Source of the DNA: an uncultured Christensenellaceae bacterium
GTDB taxonomy: Bacteria; Bacillota; Clostridia; Christensenellales; Borkfalkiaceae
Length of the DNA stretch: 64,000 nt
Assembly: GCA_910586825.1 (NCBI GenBank)
Contig: CAJUJF010000005.1
Coordinates: 49,401 to 113,400, forward strand
Direction: 5' to 3'
Both the position numbers and the translations under genes were made by a program. Positions 8,225 to 17,220 of this stretch are shown one piece after another. Numbering within the stretch: the first letter of the stretch is position 1; each line of letters opens with the position of its first letter. Below the pieces are notes generated by a model. That model had not been told where the DNA came from. It ran no database searches and saw only the letters and a program-made list of their open reading frames with translations.

Positions 8225-9748
8225 ATGATTGCGAAAGTCGTATGTTATGCGCTCAACGGTCTCGACGGCGTTCCCGTGGAAGTGGAAACGGACGTCAACA
8301 AAGGCGTGCCCGCTTATGAAATGGTGGGCTTGCCCGACACCGCCGTAAAAGAGAGCAAAGAACGCGTGCGTTCCGCGCTCAAAAACAGCGGTATGCTCTT
8401 TCCCATGAACAAAATAACCGTGAACTTTGCGCCCGCCGATATCCGTAAGGAGGGCGCTTCGTTCGATCTTGCCGTTGCGATCAGTCTGCTGAAAGCGAGC
8501 GAACAGCTCGTCGGCGCCGATCTGAGCGATACCGTGTTTTTGGGCGAGCTTGCGCTCAACGGCGATTTGCGTCCCGTCTCCGGCATGCTTCCCATTCTGA
8601 TCGCGGCGAAGATCCGCGGGTTTTCCAAATTCGTCATTCCCTTGGCGAACGCGAAAGAAGCGCGTTTTCTGGGCGGCGCGGAAATCTATCCCGCGCGCAA
8701 TCTTGCGGCGGCGGTAAAGCATCTTCTCGGGATCCAACCGATCCCGCCGCTCGAAACCTGCGAATTTGCCGTTCGCAAAGAAAAGCGGAGTTCGGCGGAT
8801 CTGCAATTCGTAAAAGGACAGCCCGTTGCGCGGCGCGCGCTCGAAATCGCGGTCGCGGGCGGACACAACCTGCTGTTGATGGGGCCGCCAGGAACGGGAA
8901 AGACAATGCTTGCGCGCTGTCTGCCCACCGTTATGCCCGATCTTGCTTTCGACGAGGCGTTGGAAATCACGAAAATCCACTCCGTCGCGGGCGTGCTGGA
9001 CGAGGAGGGGATCGTGAGCGAGAGACCCTTCCGCACGCCGCATCATACCGCGACGACCGTTTCGATGTGCGGCGGGGGAAACCGCGTCGTCCATCCGGGG
9101 GAGATCTCGCTGGCGCACGGCGGCGTGCTGTTCCTCGACGAGCTTCCCGAATACAAGCGCACGACGCTCGAAGCGTTGCGTCAGCCACTTGAAGACGGCG
9201 TGATTACCGTCTCGCGCGCGGGCGGAACGTTTACATACCCCGCGCGGTTCATGCTCTGCGCGAGCATGAACCCCTGTCCCTGCGGCAATTACGGCGCGGC
9301 GAACAAGACGTGCAGCTGCACGCCCGCCGAGATCCGCAGATACCGTAAAAAGGTCTCGGGGCCCTTGCTCGACAGAATCGATTTGCAGGTGGAAGTGGAC
9401 AACGTCACTTACGACGATCTCACGAGCGCCGCGATGCAGGAGTCTTCCGCCGCCGTAAAACAGCGCGTGGACGCGGCGAGAAAAATTCAGCGTAACCGCT
9501 TTTCGGGATCGGGAATCAATACCAATTCGGAAATGGGCGAACGCGAACTGCACGATTACTGCCGGCTTTCCGCGGAAGGCGACGGCATTCTGCGCGCGGC
9601 GTTCGACAGAATGAATCTTTCCGCCCGCGCAAGGGGTAGAATCGTGAAAGTCGCGCGTACGATCGCCGACCTCGATTCGAGCGAAGAGATCTTGCCGAAA
9701 CACGTTTACGAAGCGGTGTCTTACCGCATTTACGATAAAATAGGATGA
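8225..9748 (+). CDS. comM: ComM/YifB family Mg-chelatase-like AAA+ ATPase
   Basis: This 507-residue protein has the three parts of the family. The N-terminal ChlI-like domain starts MIAKVVCYALNGLDG and includes VGLPDTAVKESKERVRSA. The AAA+ core has Walker A GPPGTGKTM near residue 220 and Walker B GGVLFLDELPE. The C-terminal Mg-chelatase-like region includes FMLCASMNPCPCGNYG and LLDRIDLQVEV. In species where it has been studied, ComM is a helicase that extends branch migration during natural transformation. A strong ribosome site (GGAGGAAAG) precedes the ATG. The stop overlaps the dprA start (ATGA), which fits a shared role in handling incoming DNA. Confidence 0.95.
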   Translation: MIAKVVCYALNGLDGVPVEVETDVNKGVPAYEMVGLPDTAVKESKERVRSALKNSGMLFPMNKITVNFAPADIRKEGASFDLAVAISLLKASEQLVGADLSDTVFLGELALNGDLRPVSGMLPILIAAKIRGFSKFVIPLANAKEARFLGGAEIYPARNLAAAVKHLLGIQPIPPLETCEFAVRKEKRSSADLQFVKGQPVARRALEIAVAGGHNLLLMGPPGTGKTMLARCLPTVMPDLAFDEALEITKIHSVAGVLDEEGIVSERPFRTPHHTATTVSMCGGGNRVVHPGEISLAHGGVLFLDELPEYKRTTLEALRQPLEDGVITVSRAGGTFTYPARFMLCASMNPCPCGNYGAANKTCSCTPAEIRRYRKKVSGPLLDRIDLQVEVDNVTYDDLTSAAMQESSAAVKQRVDAARKIQRNRFSGSGINTNSEMGERELHDYCRLSAEGDGILRAAFDRMNLSARARGRIVKVARTIADLDSSEEILPKHVYEAVSYRIYDKIG

Positions 9749-10824
9749 GTATGACGGCGGAAGAAAAAGCGTTGATATGGCTTTGTTCGCTGTCCGGATT
9801 GGAGTATCGCGACCGCGTCGCGCTGTTGCTTGCGGCGAAGAAGGATCCGTTGAGACTTCTCGAAGAATGGGAGAAATTTTCTCCGCTTCTGATAAAAACG
9901 GGAAAAAGCGGGTTATATATGAAAGACCGGTCTGCGCGCCTCCGGCAGGCGGACGCATTTGCGGAAGAGCTGGAACGGAAAGGAAGATTTGCGATCACAC
10001 CGATGAGCGGCGACTATCCGCGCAAAGAGTTTGCCGATTTTTCCGATCCGCCGCTGGCGCTGTTCGGCGAAGGGAACCGTTCGCTCATGCGCACGCGGAA
10101 GTTCTGCGTGGTGGGTTCGCGCATTACCCCGCCCTGGGCGGAGAAGAAAGGCAGAGAAATCGCCTCGGCGCTTTCGGAACGGTTTACGATCGTCACGGGG
10201 CTTGCGGAGGGCGGCGACTGCGCCGCGATCGCGGGCGCGCTTCCGAGCGGGAAACTCGTCTGCGTTCTGCCCACGGGACTTGATAACTGCTATCCCGCCG
10301 CGCACGCGGCTTTAAAAGCGAAGATCGGGCGTTCGGGGCTGTTGCTTTCGGAATACCCGCCGGGCGAGGGCGCGAAGAGACATTCTTTCCGCGCGCGGAA
10401 CAGAATCCTTGCGGGACTTTCCGAAGGGGTGCTGGTCGTTTCCGCGGCGGAACGGAGCGGAACGCTGATCACGGCGAACGCCGCGTTCGATCACGATCGG
10501 GAGGTGTTCGCACTGCCGCACAACGTCGGCGCGTCGCACGGCGAGGGTTGCAACGAGCTGATCAAGCGCGGCGCGCGCCTTACGACGGAAGCGGAGGACG
10601 TGCTTTCCGTTTACGGATTTCATGCGCCGCGGCGCGACACGGCGGAGCTTTCGCCGCAGGAAGCGGCGGTACTGAACGTGTTGCGCGAATCGGGCGAATT
10701 GCACGTGACGGCGATCGCGGAACGCGCGGGGATCAAAATTTACGAGGCGTCGGCAGTGCTTTCGTCTCTCGAAATCAAAAATTTAGCTGTGAAATCGGGC
10801 GGCAATCAATACAGCGCCGTCTGA
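9745..10824 (+). CDS. dprA: DprA (Smf), DNA-processing protein
   Basis: The protein has 359 residues. The Rossmann-like DprA core is clear: CVVGSRITP, GLAEGGDCAAIAGAL, LPTGLDNCYP, LLSEYPPG and NRILAGLSEGVLVVSAAERS. A C-terminal winged helix (residues about 295-359) follows. DprA protects incoming single-stranded DNA and loads RecA during transformation. The usual GIDxxAH motif reads GGDCAA here, a mild departure. The ATG at 9745 overlaps the comM stop; a second in-frame ATG at 9751 is also possible. It is followed at once by topA, the classic Bacillota order. Confidence 0.95.
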   Translation: MSMTAEEKALIWLCSLSGLEYRDRVALLLAAKKDPLRLLEEWEKFSPLLIKTGKSGLYMKDRSARLRQADAFAEELERKGRFAITPMSGDYPRKEFADFSDPPLALFGEGNRSLMRTRKFCVVGSRITPPWAEKKGREIASALSERFTIVTGLAEGGDCAAIAGALPSGKLVCVLPTGLDNCYPAAHAALKAKIGRSGLLLSEYPPGEGAKRHSFRARNRILAGLSEGVLVVSAAERSGTLITANAAFDHDREVFALPHNVGASHGEGCNELIKRGARLTTEAEDVLSVYGFHAPRRDTAELSPQEAAVLNVLRESGELHVTAIAERAGIKIYEASAVLSSLEIKNLAVKSGGNQYSAV

Positions 10825-10837
10825 ACGAGGAGTGACA

Positions 10838-13045
10838 ATGGATCTGATCATCGTGGAATCGCCTTCCAAGGCAAAGACAATTTCCAAATATTTAAAGGGG
10901 AAGTATCGCGTAGACGCTTCGGGCGGACATATCCGCGACCTTCCGCAGAAAAAGCTCGGCGTTGCGGTGGATAAAAATTACGAACCCAAGTACGTGACTT
11001 CTCCCGGAAAAGAGGAGACGATTGCGCGGCTTACCGACGAGGCGAAGAAAGCCGATAAAATTTATCTCGCAACCGACCCCGACCGCGAGGGCGAGGCGAT
11101 CAGCTGGCATTTGCAAACGGTGCTCGGTCTGGACGAGAGCGGGGAGAACCGCATCGAGTTCAACGAAATTTCTCCCAAGGCGGTGGAGCGGGCGCTGAAA
11201 TCCCCCCGTAAGATCAATTACAACCTCGTGGACGCGCAGCAGGCGCGCCGCGTGATGGACCGGCTCGTGGGCTATAAGCTCTCGCCGCTTCTCAACAATA
11301 AGATTCAGAACGGGCTTTCGGCGGGCCGCGTACAGTCGGTTGCGCTTCGGCTCGTCGTGGACCGCGAGCGCGAAATTCAGGCGTTCAAGCCGGAAGAATA
11401 CTGGAACGTGAACGCCGAATTGCAGGATAGCGAGAAGAAGTTTTCTCCCTTCAAAGCGGCGCTTGAAAAGTTCGAAGGCAAGAAGTTCAAAATCGGCAAC
11501 AAGGCGGAGGCGGACGCGGTGCTTGCCGCGCTCGGCGCAGGAAGTTACTCCGTTGCGGGCGTCAAAAATTCGGTCGCGAAATCGCACGCGCCCGCGCCGT
11601 TCACGACGAGTACGTTGCAACAGGACGCTTCCAACAAGCTCGGAATGACGGCGCCCGAGACCATGCTTATGGCGCAGCATCTGTACGAGGGCTTGGACAT
11701 CGGCGGGGAACACGTCGCGTTCGTCACCTATATCAGAACGGACTCCACCCGCGTTTCTACGGAAGCGCAGGATGCGGCGCGGGAGTATATCGCGGAGCGG
11801 TTCGGGAAAGAATATTTACCCGAAAAGCCCAACTTTTACGCGTCGAAAAAGGGCGCGCAGGACGCGCACGAAGCAATCCGTCCCATCGATCTTACGCGGA
11901 CGCCGGAGTCGGTGAAAAAACTGCTCGACCGCAAACACTTTGCCGTCTATAAATTGATCTACGAACGCTTTATCGCTTCGCAGATGGCGGAGGCGCTTTA
12001 CGACGCGATGCAGATCGAAGTGAAGAACGGCGACTACACCTTTAAAGCGAGCGGAAAGACGTTGCGTTTCGCGGGCTTTACCGCCGTATATCAGGAGACG
12101 AAGAAAGAGGACGAAGAAGAGGGCAAGGGCTTGCTTCCTCCGCTTGCGGAAGGGGACGGACTTGCGAGCCTCGGCGTAAAAGCGGAACAGAAGTTCACCA
12201 AGCCGCCCGTGCGCTTTACCGACGCGTCCCTCGTAAAGGCGATGGAGGATAAGGGGATCGGCAGACCTTCCACCTACGCGTCGATCATTTCCGTGCTGAC
12301 CAAGCGCAAGTACGTGACCAAGGACGGGAAGTACATGATCCCCACCGAGATCGCGTTCCGCATTACCGATATGCTGGTGCAGTATTTCACGGACATCATG
12401 GACGTCGGATTCACGGCGAACATGGAAGAACAGCTCGACCAGATCGAAGAGGGCGGCAAGGACTGGCACGCCATCGTATCGGCGTTCTATCCGCCGTTCG
12501 AGGAAAAACTCCGCTTTGCGGGAACGGACGGCGATGAAAAGACGGATATTCCCTGCCCCAAGTGCGGCAGCATGATGGTGCGCAAGACGGGCAAATACGG
12601 GAAATATCTCGCCTGTTCGAACTATCCGAAATGTTCGAATATCGTCAGCGAGGGCGAGACGGAGGTTTCGGAGACGCCTTGTCCCAAGTGCGGCAGCATG
12701 ATGGTCGTCAAGAGCGGGCGGTACGGGAAATTTCTCGCCTGCCCCAATTATCCGGAATGCAAGTCCACGCTTCCGTACGGCGAAAAGCCGGAGGACGTGT
12801 TCGAAGGCGTTTGTCCGGAATGCGGCAAGCCGACCAAGAAATTGCGTTCCAAAACGGGAAAACTCTATTACGGTTGCAGCGGTTATCCCGATTGCAAGTT
12901 CATGAGCTGGGACATTCCCACGGGCGAAAAGTGTCCCGATTGCGGAAGCGCGCTCGTCAAGACGGCGCGCGGCACGTTGAAATGCTCGAATAAGGAGTGC
13001 GCTTATAAACCGCCGAAGCCGACGGGCGAAGCGGAAAAGGCATGA
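10838..13045 (+). CDS. topA: DNA topoisomerase I (type IA)
   Basis: This 735-residue enzyme relaxes negative supercoils through a 5'-phosphotyrosine intermediate. The TOPRIM domain begins LIIVESPSKAKTISKYLKG and contains DPDREGEAIS. The active-site segment is TYIRTDSTRVS (tyrosine near residue 298). The conserved PSTYASII is also present. The C-terminus holds four zinc-ribbon modules, each starting CPKCG, CPKCG, CPECG or CPDCG, from about residue 570 to the end. The ATG at 10838 is chosen because GAGGAG lies 5 bases upstream; the GTG at 10832 is inside that site. The stop overlaps the trmFO start. Confidence 0.98.
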   Translation: MDLIIVESPSKAKTISKYLKGKYRVDASGGHIRDLPQKKLGVAVDKNYEPKYVTSPGKEETIARLTDEAKKADKIYLATDPDREGEAISWHLQTVLGLDESGENRIEFNEISPKAVERALKSPRKINYNLVDAQQARRVMDRLVGYKLSPLLNNKIQNGLSAGRVQSVALRLVVDREREIQAFKPEEYWNVNAELQDSEKKFSPFKAALEKFEGKKFKIGNKAEADAVLAALGAGSYSVAGVKNSVAKSHAPAPFTTSTLQQDASNKLGMTAPETMLMAQHLYEGLDIGGEHVAFVTYIRTDSTRVSTEAQDAAREYIAERFGKEYLPEKPNFYASKKGAQDAHEAIRPIDLTRTPESVKKLLDRKHFAVYKLIYERFIASQMAEALYDAMQIEVKNGDYTFKASGKTLRFAGFTAVYQETKKEDEEEGKGLLPPLAEGDGLASLGVKAEQKFTKPPVRFTDASLVKAMEDKGIGRPSTYASIISVLTKRKYVTKDGKYMIPTEIAFRITDMLVQYFTDIMDVGFTANMEEQLDQIEEGGKDWHAIVSAFYPPFEEKLRFAGTDGDEKTDIPCPKCGSMMVRKTGKYGKYLACSNYPKCSNIVSEGETEVSETPCPKCGSMMVVKSGRYGKFLACPNYPECKSTLPYGEKPEDVFEGVCPECGKPTKKLRSKTGKLYYGCSGYPDCKFMSWDIPTGEKCPDCGSALVKTARGTLKCSNKECAYKPPKPTGEAEKA

Positions 13046-14331
13046 TCCGCGTCGTCGGCGCGGGGCTGGCGGGTTGCGAGGCGGCTTACCGTCTGGCGCG
13101 CCTCGGAGAAGAAGTCGAGCTGGTCGAAATGAAGCCCGCGCGGCGGACGCCCGCGCATACGGGAGATGGTTTTGCCGAACTCGTCTGTTCCAATTCCTTG
13201 AAGAGCGAGGATATATGGGGCAACGCCTGCGGACTGTTGAAAGAGGAGCTTCGGCGGCTCGGTTCGCTTACCATGGAGGCGGCGGAAAAGACCCGCGTTC
13301 CCGCGGGCGGCGCGCTTGCGGTGGATCGGGAAAAGTTTTCGACATATATCACGGAGAAGATCCGTTCGTGCGGAAAGATCCGCGTCGTCTGCGAAGAGGC
13401 GGAGGAACTGCCCTCCGCCGGCATTATCGCGACGGGACCGTTGACCGCAGACGCGCTGTCGCGCGATATCGAAAAGAAGTTTGGCGGCGCGTTGCATTTT
13501 TACGACGCGACCGCGCCCGTCGTTGCGGCGGACAGCGTCGACTATGAAAAGACGTTTTCTCAGAGCCGGTACGGAAAGGGCGATGGCGATTACGTGAACT
13601 GCCCGCTCACGAAAGCGGAGTACGAGACGTTCGTTTCGGAGTTGTTGAAGGCGGAACGCGCCGAGTTGCACGAGTTCGAGAAACGGGAAATATTCGAGGG
13701 CTGCATGCCGGTGGAGGTCATGGCGGCGCGCGGAAAGGACACGCTCAGATACGGCATGCTCAAACCGGTCGGGTTGGAGACGGAGGGGGTCCGCCCCTAC
13801 GCCGTATTACAGTTGAGACGGGAGAACGCCGCGGGGACTTCGCTGGGGCTGGTCGGATTTCAGACGAACCTCAAATTCGGGGAACAGAAAAGGGTCTTTT
13901 CGCTCATTCCCGCATTGCGCAACGCGGAATTCGAGCGTTACGGCGTGATGCACCGCAACACGTTTTTGCAGTCGCCGGAGATCCTGAACGCGGATTTTTC
14001 GACGAAGGCGAATCCCGACCTGTTTTTTGCGGGTCAGATCACGGGGGTCGAGGGCTATGTGGAGAGCGCGATGAGCGGGCTTCTTGCGGGGATCCACGCC
14101 TTCCGCCGTCTGCACGGCAAAGAGACGCTCGTGCCCGAGGACACCTGCGTATGCGGCGCGCTTTCGCGGTACGTCGCTTCGCCGAACAAACACTTTCAGC
14201 CGATGAACGCCAATTACGGCGTGTTGCGCGCGGACTTCGGACGCGTGCGCGATAAAAAAGAAAAAAAACGCCTTTTCGGGGAACGCGCGCTTGCGGAAAT
14301 CGAACGCTTCCGCGCCGAACTCGGAGAGTGA
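13042..14331 (+). CDS. trmFO: TrmFO, folate/FAD-dependent tRNA (uracil-54-C5)-methyltransferase
   Basis: The 429 residues match TrmFO throughout: an N-terminal FAD site (VVGAGLAGCEAAYRLARLG), then CSNSLKSEDIWGNACGLLKEE, GGALAVDREKFS, YVNCPLTKAEYETF and the C-terminal FAGQITGVEGYVESAMSGL. The enzyme makes ribothymidine at position 54 of tRNA using methylenetetrahydrofolate, the route used by most Bacillota instead of TrmA. The ATG overlaps the topA stop (ATGA). In Bacillus the next gene is xerC/codV and then clpQ; here xerC is missing and hslV follows directly. Confidence 0.97.
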   Translation: MIRVVGAGLAGCEAAYRLARLGEEVELVEMKPARRTPAHTGDGFAELVCSNSLKSEDIWGNACGLLKEELRRLGSLTMEAAEKTRVPAGGALAVDREKFSTYITEKIRSCGKIRVVCEEAEELPSAGIIATGPLTADALSRDIEKKFGGALHFYDATAPVVAADSVDYEKTFSQSRYGKGDGDYVNCPLTKAEYETFVSELLKAERAELHEFEKREIFEGCMPVEVMAARGKDTLRYGMLKPVGLETEGVRPYAVLQLRRENAAGTSLGLVGFQTNLKFGEQKRVFSLIPALRNAEFERYGVMHRNTFLQSPEILNADFSTKANPDLFFAGQITGVEGYVESAMSGLLAGIHAFRRLHGKETLVPEDTCVCGALSRYVASPNKHFQPMNANYGVLRADFGRVRDKKEKKRLFGERALAEIERFRAELGE

Positions 14332-14342
14332 GGAGGATATTT

Positions 14343-14876
14343 ATGGAATTTCGCGGGACAACGATCTGCGCGGTGAAAAAGGACGGCGTTACCGCCATTG
14401 CGGGCGACGGACAGGTGACGATGGGGGAATCCGTCGTCTTCAAGAACACGGCGGTCAAAGTGCGCCGCATTTACGGCGGCAAAGTGATTCTCGGGTTCGC
14501 AGGTTCGGTTACGGACGCGTTCTCTTTGTCCGAACGGTTCGAAGGAATGCTCAACAAGTTTGCGGGGAATCTCATGCGTTCCGCCGTGGAACTCGCCGAT
14601 CTTTGGAGAAGCGATAAGGTGGGCAGAAAGCTCGACGCCATGATGATCACGGCGGACAAGGACACGCTTCTGATCCTGTCGGGAACGGGCGAGGTGATCG
14701 AACCGGACGAGGGAATCTGTGCGATCGGGAGCGGCGGCAACTACGCTTTGGCGGCGGCGCGCGCCTTGGCGCAGAATACCGATTATTCCGCCGAAGAAAT
14801 TGCGCGCAAATCGCTGAAAATCGCAAGCGAGATCTGCGTGTATACCAACGACCGGATCATTTGCGAGTGCGTGTAA
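14343..14876 (+). CDS. hslV: HslV (ClpQ), peptidase subunit of the HslUV protease
   Basis: The protein has 177 residues with an Ntn-hydrolase fold like the proteasome beta subunit. The start reads MEFRGTTICAVKKDG, so removal of the first five residues would expose the catalytic threonine of the TTI motif. AIAGDGQVTMGE and AIGSGGNYALAAARAL are family hallmarks. The start at 14343 follows GAGGAGGAT by a few bases; the GTG at 14328 lies upstream of that site and is rejected. hslU follows after 69 bases, and the two form the ATP-dependent protease. Confidence 0.97.
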   Translation: MEFRGTTICAVKKDGVTAIAGDGQVTMGESVVFKNTAVKVRRIYGGKVILGFAGSVTDAFSLSERFEGMLNKFAGNLMRSAVELADLWRSDKVGRKLDAMMITADKDTLLILSGTGEVIEPDEGICAIGSGGNYALAAARALAQNTDYSAEEIARKSLKIASEICVYTNDRIICECV

Positions 14877-14945
14877 AAGCCTGCGCCGCAAATTTTCCGC
14901 CCGCCTTAGGACGGCGGGGTCTCATATTCAATCACGGAGGTCATT

Positions 14946-16256
14946 ATGAATCTTTCACCGAAACAAATCGTAAATGAACTGAATAAACACATCATCGGAC
15001 AGGAGGAAGCGAAAAAGGCGGTTGCGATCGCGCTTCGGAACCGCTATCGCCGCGCGCAGCTTTCTCCCGAATTGCGCGAGGAGATCACGCCCAAGAACAT
15101 CATCATGAAAGGTCCTACGGGCGTGGGAAAAACCGAAATCGCGCGCAGGCTCGCAAAGCTCGTCAAGGCGCCGTTCGTCAAGGTCGAAGCGACCAAGTAT
15201 ACCGAAGTCGGTTACGTCGGAAAAGACGTCGAAGGCATGGTGCGCGACCTCGTGGAGTGCGCGTTCCGTCTCGTCAAAGACGAAAAGACGGCGGAGGTTT
15301 CCGCGAAAGCGCAGGACGCCGCCGAAAAGAAAATGGTCAGAATCCTCGCCGAAGCGAAAAAGGCGGATCGGGGGGAGACCGCGCGGGAGGTGTTCGAGGC
15401 GAATCTGCTCGAATCGTTGCGCAAGGGCACGTTCGATCAGCTCGTGGTCGAAGCGGAAGTCGCGGACGAACCGAAGAACATGGAACTCGTACCAGGGGGC
15501 GCGGCGATCAATCTCGGATCGATTTTCGGGGAAATGCTTCCCCAGAAGCGCAAGAAACGCAAGATCGCCGTCAAAGAGGCGATGAAGCTCTTTATCGCGG
15601 AAGAGGCGGAAAAACTGATCGACGACGACGCGGTGAAGTCGGAAGCGTTGCGCCGTGCGGAAAACGACGGCATCATCTTTATCGACGAAATCGATAAGAT
15701 CGCGGGAAAGGGCAATACTTCGGGCGCGGACGTCTCCCGCGAGGGCGTTCAGCGCGACATTCTGCCCATCGTGGAAGGCAGTACGGTCATGACCAAGTAC
15801 GGCGCCGTAAAAACCGATTATATGCTCTTTATCGCGGCGGGCGCGTTCCACGTCGCGCGCGTGGAGGATCTGATTCCCGAATTGCAGGGGCGCTTCCCCG
15901 TGTCGGTGGAACTCGCATCGCTCACGAAAGAGGATTTCGTGAACATTCTCACCAACACCGAACATTCGCTCACGCAACAGTACGCCGTGTTGTTGGCGGT
16001 GGATAACATCGACCTGAGATTTACCGCCGACGCGATCGAGGCGATCGCCGAGATTTCGGAAGAGATCAACCTCACGAGCGAGGATATCGGCGCGCGCAGG
16101 CTGCATACGGTGATGGAATATCTGCTCGAAGACATCTCGTTCAACGCGGGCGGCGGCGATTATCCCGTGATTCCCGTAGAGGTGAACCGCGCGTACGTGG
16201 AAGAACATCTCAAAAAGATCACCAAGGACAGGGATCTGAAAAAATACGTGCTGTAA
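14946..16256 (+). CDS. hslU: HslU (ClpY), AAA+ unfoldase of the HslUV protease
   Basis: The protein has 436 residues. The N-terminal domain begins LSPKQIVNELNKHIIGQEEAK. Walker A is GPTGVGKTE near residue 60. The pore loop segment is GYVGKDVEGMVRDL and Walker B is GIIFIDEIDKIA. An I domain lies between the Walker motifs. The C-terminal part includes LQGRFPVSVEL and the end KYVL, which inserts between HslV subunits to activate them. A good ribosome site (ACGGAGGTC) precedes the ATG. codY, the usual next gene in Bacillus, is absent. Confidence 0.98.
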   Translation: MNLSPKQIVNELNKHIIGQEEAKKAVAIALRNRYRRAQLSPELREEITPKNIIMKGPTGVGKTEIARRLAKLVKAPFVKVEATKYTEVGYVGKDVEGMVRDLVECAFRLVKDEKTAEVSAKAQDAAEKKMVRILAEAKKADRGETAREVFEANLLESLRKGTFDQLVVEAEVADEPKNMELVPGGAAINLGSIFGEMLPQKRKKRKIAVKEAMKLFIAEEAEKLIDDDAVKSEALRRAENDGIIFIDEIDKIAGKGNTSGADVSREGVQRDILPIVEGSTVMTKYGAVKTDYMLFIAAGAFHVARVEDLIPELQGRFPVSVELASLTKEDFVNILTNTEHSLTQQYAVLLAVDNIDLRFTADAIEAIAEISEEINLTSEDIGARRLHTVMEYLLEDISFNAGGGDYPVIPVEVNRAYVEEHLKKITKDRDLKKYVL

Positions 16257-16361
16257 CGGTCGGAGACGATCGGTCACGGTGAAAAACGTCTCGGCGGAAG
16301 TCGGCGCGGATTTCATATAGATGCAGGAAACAACAAATAATAATTTCGGAGGAAAAAGGAA

Positions 16362-17207
16362 GTGACGCAGGAAGAAATGAAGTTGTTGACGGAAAGTGCG
16401 AACGCGGGGAATGCCGACGCGCAGTTCAATCTTGCCGTTTGCTATTACAGCGGAGAGGGAACGGCGCAGGATTTCAAAAAAGCGGCGGAATGGATGACGA
16501 AAGCGGCGAAGCAGGGTCACGCCGATGCGCAGAAGAATCTCGGGTTCTGTTACGAGTACGGCAAGGGCGTGGAACAGGATCTCAAAAAGGCGGTGGAGTG
16601 GTTTACCAAGGCCGCCGATCAGGGGCATGCGGGCGCGCAGTCCAATCTCGGATTCTGCTATTTCAACGGCAAAGGCGTGAAGCAGGACCTCAAAAAGGCG
16701 ACGCAGCTTTACGAAAAGGCGGCGGCGCAGGGGCATGCGGGCGCGCAGTCCAATCTCGCGTTCTGTTACTTCAACGGCAAAGGCGTAAAACAGGATTTCG
16801 CCAAAATGGCGGAGTATTACGAAAAAGCCGCGGTGCAGGGGCATGCGATCGCGCAGTACAATCTCGGACTCTGTTATTACAACGGGCAGGGCATGAAACA
16901 GGACCGCAAGCGGGCGGTCGAATGGTTCGCCAAGTCCGCGGCGCAGAAGCATTCTCTTGCGCAGTATATGCTCGGCTATTGCTACTACAACGGCGAGGGC
17001 GCGGAGAAGGATATGCACAAGGCGGCGTTCTATATGCAGCAGTCCGCGGAGGCGGGGTATCCCGCCGCGCAGAGTTTCCTCGGTTTTTGCTATTACAACG
17101 GCGAGGGCGTGAAGCAGGACGCGGCTACGGCGATGCAGTGGTTCAAAGCGGCCGCTGCGGCGGGAGACGAAGTCGCCGCGCAGGTTCTGGAACAGTTCAA
17201 ACAGTGA
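16362..17207 (+). CDS. Sel1-like repeat protein
   Basis: This 281-residue protein consists almost entirely of seven Sel1-type tetratricopeptide-like repeats of 36 residues, of the form AQxxLGxCYxxGxGVxQDxxKAxxWxxKAAxQGx. No signal peptide or membrane segment is seen, so it is probably cytoplasmic. Such proteins act as adaptors in protein-protein contacts. The start is taken as the GTG at 16362, because GGAGGAAAAAGGA lies just before it; an ATG at 16377 is an alternative. hisS begins 13 bases after its stop. Confidence 0.85.
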   Translation: MTQEEMKLLTESANAGNADAQFNLAVCYYSGEGTAQDFKKAAEWMTKAAKQGHADAQKNLGFCYEYGKGVEQDLKKAVEWFTKAADQGHAGAQSNLGFCYFNGKGVKQDLKKATQLYEKAAAQGHAGAQSNLAFCYFNGKGVKQDFAKMAEYYEKAAVQGHAIAQYNLGLCYYNGQGMKQDRKRAVEWFAKSAAQKHSLAQYMLGYCYYNGEGAEKDMHKAAFYMQQSAEAGYPAAQSFLGFCYYNGEGVKQDAATAMQWFKAAAAAGDEVAAQVLEQFKQ

Positions 17208-17220
17208 AGCAGGAGAAGAT

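Noticed and set aside
14900..14918. Hairpin between hslV and hslU as a terminator
   Set aside because: A 6-bp GC stem with no T-run follows hslV, and the two products must be made together; it may be chance.
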